From assembly GCA_028278125.1 (NCBI GenBank), contig JANQEY010000290.1, forward strand, positions 1 to 59,619: 59,619 bases of DNA, in the 5' to 3' direction. The stretch comes from a bacterium (GTDB lineage: Bacteria > Electryoneota > Electryoneia > Electryoneales > Electryoneaceae). The position numbers and the translations under genes were made by a program. This document shows, piece after piece, positions 52,437 to 59,619 of the stretch (positions are counted from its first letter, which is position 1; the number at the start of each line of letters is the position of its first letter). The notes beneath the pieces were generated by a model. It was not told the DNA's origin. It searched no databases and saw nothing but the letters and a program-made list of their open reading frames with translations.

Positions 52437-55025
52437 ATGAAGTCTACACAATCTAAAGTCATACTTGTTTCTTTATGTCTATTACTTTCCGCTGGATTCG
52501 CTTCCTCACAGATACTATTCACTGAACGAACGATTGACCTTGATTTCCGGGGCGCAAGAGCGATTTTTGCGCATGACATCGATGGTGATGGAGATATGGA
52601 TATTCTCGCTGCTGCAGAAGACGATGACGACGTTACCTGGTGGGAAAATGATGGTGAGGAAAATTTTTCCGAACACGTGATTGATAATAACCTGAACGGT
52701 GCATATGACGTATATGCCATAGACCTTGATAGCGACGGTGATTCGGATGTGTTGGCTGCTGGCTACCAGGCAAATGATATAGTCTGGTACGAAAATGACG
52801 GCAATGAAAATTTCACTGAACACACAATTGATGCAACTTTCGATGGCGCCAGCTCAGTTTTTGCGATTGACATGGATGATGACGACGATATAGATATCCT
52901 CGCAACTGCATACACCCACGATGATATCACCTGGTGGGAAAATGATGGCAACGAAAACTTCACAGAACATACGATAAAGGGAAATTTCGACGGCGCCAGC
53001 GATTGTTACGCAATTGATGTCGATTCCGATGGTGATATTGATGTTCTTGGTACAGCATATCGTCATGACGACATCACCTGGTGGGAAAATGATGGCAACG
53101 AAAACTTTTCGGAACATGTCATCAGGGGTAATTATGACGGTGCGATATCAGTTTACGCCGCAGATATGGATGGTGATAATGATATAGATGTTTTCGGTTG
53201 CGCAGAGAAAGCTGACGATGTTACCTGGTGGGAAAATGACGGAAATGAAAATTTTTCCATTCATACCATAGCCGGCAGTTTTGATGGAGCAAACTGTATT
53301 TATGCTGATGATGTCGATTCAGATGGCGATATGGATATTATGGCTTCCGGGCAGAATTTCTGGTGGATATTCACACTGAATTCGACGATGAGAATATGGC
53401 AAAATGATGGCAATGAAAATTTCACCGGGGTAACCGTCAGGACTAATTATTATGGTGCCAGTTCAATCTTTTGCGCTGACTTGGATGGTGACACCTATAA
53501 AGATGTTCTCGGAACTGCGACACACGTCTGGCTCGGTTACTGGCGTTTTGACCGTGTCACATGGTGGGAAAACCTGGCGATCACAGATGAAGGTGTAGGG
53601 TTATCCATGCCCAGGGATGAATATATCCTGGCCGGGATTCCAGTAGAAGTAAATGATGGTGATGCTGCAGAACTTTTCAGGGATGATTTTGATGATACCG
53701 ATCCCGGTCCTACAACCTGGCGAATAAGTCAATGGGATCATATCAACAACAGGTATGTTCGTTACGGGGAAGAGAATGATCCCCCGGGAGATCCAGATGA
53801 TTTTGCTCCCGGATTAGGATTCTTTGTTGTCCAGGATGTGGTCGATGACGCAGTGCTGTTTATTGATGTTGATCAATTTGACGATGATGGCTACCTCCCT
53901 GAAGATCAACGGCACAGAGTTCCAATTAATGCTCCTGTGGGCGCTAATCGCGGATTAAAACTCCTGTCCAACCCATTTAACTATACCTATGACTGGCGTA
54001 CGACGCAGGTTGATGACGGGACCGAGGTTCAATCCATTGCTGATGCGGCTGCTGACGGTTGGTTGAATGGTCGTGTCGGTGTATGGGATTATATAAACCA
54101 GGAATACACCAATGTTGACTTTGTAGACGGTCAGCCAAATACACTTGATCCCTGGTGTGGATTCTGGATAGAACAAATTGATGAAACCAGGACCCTAGAT
54201 ATTCTATTCACACCGGAAAGCATGGAAGCTGCACTCAATAACTCCAGCGGAATAGAGCTGGATGAAGGTGAAAACTGGTACCTGCAGTTACCGGTAGTAT
54301 CCGCTGATGCCCAGTATCGAGATGCATATAACATGATAGGAATAAACGAGCTTTCAAATGATGAATATGATCTCCTGGATGCAATGGACTACATTCCACA
54401 GTCATCAGAATATGTTCGACTCTTTTTTGACCATTGGGATTGGGATGTGCTGGCGGAATACTTCTCATACGATGTTAGATCACTTGAATTTGATGGCCCA
54501 AAGACATGGGAATTTACAATCAGGATTTTGAACCTGCCGAATACCGATTTTGACCTGTACTGGCCAAACATCAGTGAAGTCAGCCTTGAATATGATATCG
54601 TTCTGGAGAATTCCGATACCGGTGAACACCTTGTGAACCTGCGGTCTGATTCTTTGTATTCCTTTAACAGCGGCGATTCCGACCAGGTCGAGTTAAACTA
54701 TCAACTGGTAGTCACATTTACCCCTGATGTTGTTAACAATGATCTGAAAACACTACCGGGCAGGTATTCTATCAGCCAGGCATATCCGAATCCTTTCAAT
54801 CCAACTACGACACTGACTCTAAGTTTACCGGAAGCTAGTTATGCTCATATTGAAGTATTTAACCTCGTTGGACAAAGTGTAAAAGTATTATCAGATAAAC
54901 CAATGAGTGCCGGTCAGCATAAAATTGTCTTTGACGGATCGGATTTAGCCAGCGGTGTTTACTTCATCAAGGCATATGTACCGGACAAAATTAACGATTT
55001 CAGGAAAGTTGTCTTAATAAAGTAA
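52437..55025 (+). CDS. T9SS-exported VCBS/FG-GAP repeat protein, 7 repeats (second type)
   Basis: The 862-residue product has a signal peptide (ending FASSQ, ~25), then seven ~48-residue repeats of the form DLDxDGDxDVLAxA...DDITWWENDGNENFxEHTI. These differ from the 16045/18173 proteins but have the same calcium-loop and WxEN layout, fitting a seven-bladed propeller. The sixth unit has a longer aromatic loop. Two ~100-residue modules like those of the 33089 protein follow, then a beta-rich region and a T9SS type A domain (YPNPFNPTTTL ... VVLIK). ATG 52437 has GGGAGGG upstream. The downstream gene starts 36 bases after the stop. Confidence 0.82.
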   Translation: MKSTQSKVILVSLCLLLSAGFASSQILFTERTIDLDFRGARAIFAHDIDGDGDMDILAAAEDDDDVTWWENDGEENFSEHVIDNNLNGAYDVYAIDLDSDGDSDVLAAGYQANDIVWYENDGNENFTEHTIDATFDGASSVFAIDMDDDDDIDILATAYTHDDITWWENDGNENFTEHTIKGNFDGASDCYAIDVDSDGDIDVLGTAYRHDDITWWENDGNENFSEHVIRGNYDGAISVYAADMDGDNDIDVFGCAEKADDVTWWENDGNENFSIHTIAGSFDGANCIYADDVDSDGDMDIMASGQNFWWIFTLNSTMRIWQNDGNENFTGVTVRTNYYGASSIFCADLDGDTYKDVLGTATHVWLGYWRFDRVTWWENLAITDEGVGLSMPRDEYILAGIPVEVNDGDAAELFRDDFDDTDPGPTTWRISQWDHINNRYVRYGEENDPPGDPDDFAPGLGFFVVQDVVDDAVLFIDVDQFDDDGYLPEDQRHRVPINAPVGANRGLKLLSNPFNYTYDWRTTQVDDGTEVQSIADAAADGWLNGRVGVWDYINQEYTNVDFVDGQPNTLDPWCGFWIEQIDETRTLDILFTPESMEAALNNSSGIELDEGENWYLQLPVVSADAQYRDAYNMIGINELSNDEYDLLDAMDYIPQSSEYVRLFFDHWDWDVLAEYFSYDVRSLEFDGPKTWEFTIRILNLPNTDFDLYWPNISEVSLEYDIVLENSDTGEHLVNLRSDSLYSFNSGDSDQVELNYQLVVTFTPDVVNNDLKTLPGRYSISQAYPNPFNPTTTLTLSLPEASYAHIEVFNLVGQSVKVLSDKPMSAGQHKIVFDGSDLASGVYFIKAYVPDKINDFRKVVLIK

Positions 55026-55061
55026 TTGAATATACTTGTCATAAAGGATTTGGTTATATAT

Positions 55062-55967
55062 ATGATTTTCACTGCAATAACGCGAGTTTTATATATCCTT
55101 GCAGGACTGGTTTTTTTATCCAGTCCTGTGCTTGTTTACGCGCAATATCCAATTTTTGGTGAACGGATTGACCTGGGATTAATAGAAAATGATCAACTTG
55201 ATGAAATATCCGGTATTGCAGCCAGCCGCGTTAACGAAAACATTCTCTACGTTCACAATGACAGCGGTGATATAAACCGCTTTTTCGCGTTAGATACATC
55301 CGGAAAACAGATCGGAACATATATTGTTGAAGGATGTAAAGAGCGTGACTGGGAGGATATTGCTGTCGGTCCCGGTCCTGATCCAGGGATCAGCTATATA
55401 TACCTTGGTAATATTGGCGATAACGATGCTGTTTACGATCTAAAATACATCTACAGGTTTCCGGAACCGGAAATTGAACCTGGATTTATTCAGTTTAACG
55501 ATACGATAAGAACAGCGGAAATATTAACCTTCCAAATGCCTGATGGTAATCGTGATACTGAGACCGTTATTGTTGATCCACTCACCAGTGATATGTATAT
55601 CGTATCAAAAAGAGAGGTTGATGTCCGGGTGTACAGAATTCCCTTTCCACAGTCACTACAAGAGATCATCATTCCTGAACGAATCGCATCGCTAAGGTTG
55701 ACCTGGATTGTGGGCGGAGATATCTCGACTGATGGACAGGAAATACTTATCAAGAATGGTGATGCGGTCTTTTACTATAAGCGTAAACCTGGAAGAACAC
55801 TCGCTGAAACTTTTACTGAACATCAATGGACTGTTTCTTCTTATATACCTGAACCACAGGGGGAAGCAATATGTTGGAAACCTGACGGATCAGGATTTTA
55901 TACAGTGAGCGAGGAGAGAAACAATATACCTGCAAGATTATATTTTTATCCGAAGTTAAAGAACTGA
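55062..55967 (+). CDS. Exported beta-propeller-like protein
   Basis: The 301-residue product has a signal peptide (FTAITRVLYILAGLVFLSSP, ending VYAQ). Its body has repeats like ENILYVHNDSGDINRFFALD, DWEDIAVGPG and SYIYLGNIGDNDA, which point to a small propeller with acidic loops. There is no T9SS domain. ATG 55062 is preceded by AAAGGA 13 bases before; an upstream TTG at 55026 overlaps the previous gene's end. It may be cotranscribed with the VCBS gene at a 36-base distance. Esterase or phytase-like activity is possible but not shown. Confidence 0.6.
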   Translation: MIFTAITRVLYILAGLVFLSSPVLVYAQYPIFGERIDLGLIENDQLDEISGIAASRVNENILYVHNDSGDINRFFALDTSGKQIGTYIVEGCKERDWEDIAVGPGPDPGISYIYLGNIGDNDAVYDLKYIYRFPEPEIEPGFIQFNDTIRTAEILTFQMPDGNRDTETVIVDPLTSDMYIVSKREVDVRVYRIPFPQSLQEIIIPERIASLRLTWIVGGDISTDGQEILIKNGDAVFYYKRKPGRTLAETFTEHQWTVSSYIPEPQGEAICWKPDGSGFYTVSEERNNIPARLYFYPKLKN

Positions 55968-56046
55968 ATTCGAAGATCTTTAGGAAAAAAAACATCAAAT
56001 TAGTTATTAAAATACAGGGTTATAAGAATTGGGCTTATAGATCCCT

Positions 56047-56082
56047 GAGATTGCTTCGTCGCTTCGCTTCCTCGCAACGACA
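56047..56082. repeat. Short interspersed palindromic repeat
   Basis: The sequence GAGATTGCTTCGTCGCTTCG continuing to CTCGCAACGACAC is a near-perfect palindrome of a type seen in many bacterial genomes. It lies between the 55062 gene and the end of uvrA. Only one copy is in the window. Confidence 0.5.
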
Positions 56083-56142
56083 CAATTGGATAAGCCTGTA
56101 ACATCCTGTCTTCCCAATCTTTGTACTAACGACCTCGAGATA

Positions 56143-58983
56143 CTACAAGACTTCCAGCTCTTTCTTAAGAAATTGCCCTGTATAACTTTCCTTGACCTTC
56201 GCGATTTTTTCAGGTGGTCCTTCTGCCACAATTGTACCCCCGAGATCACCACCTTCGGGGCCAAGATCAACAATCCAGTCAGCGGTTTTTATCACATCCA
56301 GGTTATGCTCGATGATAATTACTGAATTACCCTTTTCTACAAGTTTGTGAAGAACATCCAGCAGCATACGGACATCGTGGAAATGTAAACCTGTAGTCGG
56401 TTCGTCGAGGATGTACACAGTCCTGCCGGTGGCTACCTTACTTAATTCGGCAGCAAGTTTTACACGTTGCGCCTCACCGCCGGACAGAGTTGTTGCCTGT
56501 TGTCCGAGATGGATATATCCGAGTCCAACATCTTTCAGAACTTTCAATTTTCTTTCTATCCGCGGGATGGGCTCAAAAAACTCGTATGCTTCTTCAACAG
56601 TCATATCCAGGACATCAGCGATGCTGCGTCCACGGTATTTAATCTCCAGGGTTTCCCTGTTATAACGTTTACCTTTACAGGACTCGCAGGTAACGTAAAC
56701 ATCAGGCAGGAAGTGCATTTCAATCCGGATAATACCGGCACCTTCACAGGCCTCGCATCGACCACCCTTGACGTTAAAGCTGAACCTCCCCGCCTTATAT
56801 CCACGAGTCCTCGACTCCGGCAGCTGGGAATAAATCTCCCTGATCAGGGTAAACAACCCGGTGTATGTCGCTGGATTTGATCTTGGCGTCCTGCCGATGG
56901 GGCTTTGGTCAATATCGACTACCTTGTCTATCCAGCGCAATCCGGAAATGTCAGAATGTTGAAGCGGCACATCACGGGAGCCATTTATCCTGCGGGCAAG
57001 AGCAGGATATAGTGTCTCATTAACAAGTGTAGATTTTCCACTGCCACTGACACCCGTGACAACCGTCAGCAAACCAACAGGAAACCGAACGCTTATATCC
57101 TTGAGATTATGCCCCCGCGCGCTTTTAACCTGGATCCACCGGCGTTTCGGTTTATGTTTTTTCCCGGGTGACTCAATCTTTTCGTCATTATTGAGAAACC
57201 TGCCTGTAATGCTTTCTGGTGCCTCACATATCTGCTCTGGAGTACCAACGGCAACCACTTCTCCACCATGACGACCAGCGCCTGGTCCAAGGTCAATCAC
57301 ATAGTCCGCCTGTTCGATGGTTTCACGGTCATGCTCGACAACGATGACCGTATTGCCAAGATCCCGGAGTTTAGCCAGGGTTGTGATCAACCGTCCATTG
57401 TCACGCTGGTGAAGACCGATCGAGGGTTCATCCAGTATATACATGACACCAACAAGCTGACTGCCTATCTGGGTTGCCAGCCTGATCCTCTGTGCTTCTC
57501 CGCCGGATAGTGTTCCAGCTGAACGGTCTAACGATAAATACTCCAGTCCTACGTTCAAGAGGAATCCAAGACGAGCGTTTACCTCTTTCAAAATCTGGTA
57601 GGCGATGGTTGAATCTCGTTCGGATAGCTCGAGGTTATTAAAAAATTCTACCGCTTCGCTGATTGAATAACCGGTTATATCGGATATGTTCAACCCGGAA
57701 ATCAGGACAGAGAGAGCTTCCGGTTTTAAACGTTTTCCATCACAAGTTTCGCAGGAAACCTTACCCATAAAACCTTCGATCCAGTCACGGATGCCCTGGC
57801 TGTTTGTCTGGCGGTATCTCCGGCGCAGGTTGGGAATAATCCCTTCCCATCTTGCCCAGTGATCCCATGATCCTTCTACATTTTGACCGCTACGTTCCCA
57901 ATGGAAATGAATCTTCTTGGTTGTACCGTAAAGGACTATTCGCTGATGCTCCTCTGATAAATCCTGCCAGGGTTTTTCAAGGCTGAACCTGTATTCCTCT
58001 GCGACCTGGGCAAGCATGCGCATGTACCACGATTCACGGGATGCACCGAAAGTCTCAATCGCGCCATCACGGATAGTTCGTTTTACATCAGGTACGATAC
58101 GTAGAGGATCAATTTCCATCTTGAAACCGAGACCGTCACAGGCGGGGCAGGCACCGAATGGGCTGTTAAAGGAAAAGCTCCGTGGTGCCGGTTCTTCCAG
58201 GGAAACTCCACAATCATGGCAGGCAAAATGTTCGCTGAATAACTTCTCTTCTCCAGCCTGGGGTACCAGGGTAACCAGTCCCTCTGCCTTTGATAATGCC
58301 GTTTCGACAGAATCGGTAAGCCTGTTTCGTATTCCCTCTTTAATGACCAGTCGGTCGACCACAATATCGATGGAATGTTTCTTCTGCTTGTCAAGTTTTG
58401 GTAATTCTTCAACCGGATATATCTCACCATCAATCCTGATCCGGACAAAACCATCACGTTCTATATCTTTAAATAGCTTCCTGTATTCACCTTTTCTTTC
58501 ACGAACCACCGGTGCGAGAATTTGAATCTTTTCTCCTTCAGGGAAAAAGAGGATGGCGTCTGTTATCTGTTGAACTGTCTGACGGGCTATTCGTTTTCCG
58601 CAACTGGGGCAGTGAACCTTGCCTATTCGGGCAAACAAGAGACGCAGGTAATCATAAATTTCTGTCACAGTTGCGACTGTCGACCGGGGATTACGACTTG
58701 TTGCTTTCTGCTCGATACTTATCGCGGGGCTTAAACCTTCAATAATGTCTACATCTGGTTTTTCCATCAATCCAAGGAATTGCCGAGCATAAGCAGAGAG
58801 GGATTCCACATAACGACGCTGCCCTTCAGCATACAGAGTATCGAAGGCAAGGGAGGATTTGCCGCTTCCCGATAATCCTGTTATAACACAAAGGTTATTG
58901 CGAGGAATTGTAACGTCAATATTTTTAAGATTATGCTCGCGTGCACCGCGGATATTTATATCTTCAGGTTCATTGGGTGACAT
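56143..58983 (-). CDS. uvrA: Excinuclease ABC subunit A
   Basis: UvrA recognises DNA damage and loads UvrB. The 946-residue product has the full layout: Walker A GLSGSGKS near residue ~40 and GVSGSGKS in the second half; zinc-binding CxxC pairs (CPSC, CHDC ... CPAC, CETC, CEAC ... CESC); and the ABC signature LSGGEAQR twice. The C-terminal [12 protein letters not shown] is the second Walker B. I chose ATG 58983; a TTG at 59001 would add six residues. There are no neighbouring uvr genes. Length is standard. Confidence 0.97.
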   Translation of the reverse strand: MSPNEPEDINIRGAREHNLKNIDVTIPRNNLCVITGLSGSGKSSLAFDTLYAEGQRRYVESLSAYARQFLGLMEKPDVDIIEGLSPAISIEQKATSRNPRSTVATVTEIYDYLRLLFARIGKVHCPSCGKRIARQTVQQITDAILFFPEGEKIQILAPVVRERKGEYRKLFKDIERDGFVRIRIDGEIYPVEELPKLDKQKKHSIDIVVDRLVIKEGIRNRLTDSVETALSKAEGLVTLVPQAGEEKLFSEHFACHDCGVSLEEPAPRSFSFNSPFGACPACDGLGFKMEIDPLRIVPDVKRTIRDGAIETFGASRESWYMRMLAQVAEEYRFSLEKPWQDLSEEHQRIVLYGTTKKIHFHWERSGQNVEGSWDHWARWEGIIPNLRRRYRQTNSQGIRDWIEGFMGKVSCETCDGKRLKPEALSVLISGLNISDITGYSISEAVEFFNNLELSERDSTIAYQILKEVNARLGFLLNVGLEYLSLDRSAGTLSGGEAQRIRLATQIGSQLVGVMYILDEPSIGLHQRDNGRLITTLAKLRDLGNTVIVVEHDRETIEQADYVIDLGPGAGRHGGEVVAVGTPEQICEAPESITGRFLNNDEKIESPGKKHKPKRRWIQVKSARGHNLKDISVRFPVGLLTVVTGVSGSGKSTLVNETLYPALARRINGSRDVPLQHSDISGLRWIDKVVDIDQSPIGRTPRSNPATYTGLFTLIREIYSQLPESRTRGYKAGRFSFNVKGGRCEACEGAGIIRIEMHFLPDVYVTCESCKGKRYNRETLEIKYRGRSIADVLDMTVEEAYEFFEPIPRIERKLKVLKDVGLGYIHLGQQATTLSGGEAQRVKLAAELSKVATGRTVYILDEPTTGLHFHDVRMLLDVLHKLVEKGNSVIIIEHNLDVIKTADWIVDLGPEGGDLGGTIVAEGPPEKIAKVKESYTGQFLKKELEVL

Positions 58984-59293
58984 AATATTATAACCGTTCA
59001 AATGTTCAGGTAAATAAATCCCGTTTGAATATAGTCGATTATTTTATGCTGAACAAACGTTCTATAGTTTTTGCGGAGACTCTGAAATTTTTTAACCAGA
59101 TATTGGACGTAAGCTTGCTGGGGAAAAAAGATTGGATAACTGTTTGAAGGCTTGCATTCTCAATTAACTGCCTGTAAGTTCTTGACAGATGAGAGGTTAA
59201 ATACATTAAACAATTGCTCTTTAGAGAATAAATAGACATTTCCACTTTGCACATGCTCGCGCGGTCAAACATCCTGAAAAACAGGAGGATTTC
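58984..59293. other. Divergent region upstream of uvrA and a small membrane protein gene
   Basis: This 310-base stretch is AT-rich. I see no repeat or RNA gene. An SOS-type LexA box was looked for upstream of uvrA and not found in an E. coli-like form. Confidence 0.4.
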
Positions 59294-59545
59294 ATGAAGT
59301 TAAAACCTCTGCCGTTTGCCTTAGCCGCCGGAATCGTCTGGGGGGTGGGAATAATGGTGATAACCTGGGCTGCCATGATATTTGGTGGAACAGGGGAAAC
59401 CATTACTGCTCTCGCGGTAATCTACAAGGGATATGATTTAACATTCATCGGCAGCCTTGCAGGACTACTATGGGGTTTTATAGATGGTTTTGTTGCGGGA
59501 TTTGTCCTTGCCTGGCTGTATAACTTGCTTGCAAAAGAAAAATAG
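59294..59545 (+). CDS. Small membrane protein, holin-like family
   Basis: The 83-residue product has two to three predicted membrane helices (LPFALAAGIVWGVGIMVITWAAMIF, then FIGSLAGLLWGFIDGFVAGFVLAWLYNLL) and a charged end (AKEK). It resembles small bacterial proteins annotated as holin-like or of unknown function; there is no phage context here. GGAGG lies six bases before ATG 59294. A strong terminator follows, so it is a stand-alone gene. Confidence 0.7.
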   Translation: MKLKPLPFALAAGIVWGVGIMVITWAAMIFGGTGETITALAVIYKGYDLTFIGSLAGLLWGFIDGFVAGFVLAWLYNLLAKEK

Positions 59546-59572
59546 TAATCCGAAACTAGTTTAATCTTATAG

Positions 59573-59601
59573 AAAGAGTCGGGGAATTCCCCGACTCTTT
59601 T
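59573..59601 (+). terminator. Rho-independent terminator of the small membrane protein gene
   Basis: A perfect palindrome AAAGAGTCGGGG / CCCCGACTCTTT is followed by T residues, 27 bases after the stop. The A-run on the other side makes it potentially bidirectional. Confidence 0.88.
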
Positions 59602-59619
59602 ATTAGTAGCCCGGGATCA

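Noticed and set aside
59294..59545. Holin-like protein as evidence for a prophage
   Set aside because: No other phage gene is nearby, and small membrane proteins of this type occur outside phages.

Overview
The window looks like a chromosome segment of a Gram-negative bacterium of the FCB superphylum. Eight large exported proteins end in a type IX secretion system (T9SS) type A sorting domain with the YPNPFNP motif and a C-terminal lysine. There are also secreted VCBS beta-propellers and gingipain-like C25 proteins. The mix of many T9SS cargo genes with an MglA/roadblock/PATAN signalling cluster suggests a lineage such as Calditrichota, Marinimicrobia, KSB1 or Electryoneota rather than classical Bacteroidota. 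That placement is an inference. No rRNA, tRNA, CRISPR array, transposase or prophage was recognised.

Layout. 1-1463 (minus): start of clpP and complete tig (trigger factor). 1608-2321: a small predicted outer-membrane barrel. 2674-4229 (plus): pdxS-pdxT, the vitamin B6 synthase, with a terminator. 4372-5832 (minus): a T9SS cargo gene between two inverted copies of a short palindromic repeat. 6274-10977 (minus): a six-gene signalling operon with an MglA-like GTPase, four roadblock or roadblock-like proteins and a REC-PATAN response regulator. 11494-16017 (plus): spmA, spmB, thiamine pyrophosphokinase, a sodium:solute symporter and an unknown exported protein. 16045-21016 (minus): two VCBS propeller T9SS proteins.

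21307-23873 (plus): CDP-alcohol phosphatidyltransferase, a sugar/choline-phosphate-type nucleotidyltransferase and an EamA transporter. 24268-29663: housekeeping and regulatory genes (HU, HDOD, HIT, bS21-YqeY-CvpA, MerR, PTS IIA, S4). 29891-37203 (plus): a three-gene secreted-protein operon with two T9SS cargo proteins. 37223-38395: HemW. 38493-49039 (minus): two tandem ~1,700-residue gingipain-like T9SS proteins with nearly identical C-terminal ends. 49208-51908 (minus): a second HIT protein and an EF-G-like GTPase. 52437-55967 (plus): a third VCBS T9SS protein and a small exported propeller-like protein. 56143-58983 (minus): uvrA. 59294-59545: a small two-helix membrane protein.

The most interesting parts are the MglA/roadblock operon (a GTPase switch with several candidate regulators, a long GTPase tail and a phospho-receiver), the tandem C25 paralogues that keep the catalytic cysteine but lack the usual histidine, and the VCBS proteins whose repeat numbers (7, 7, 14) fit closed seven-bladed propellers. 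Function statements rest on motif reading; no database search was run.
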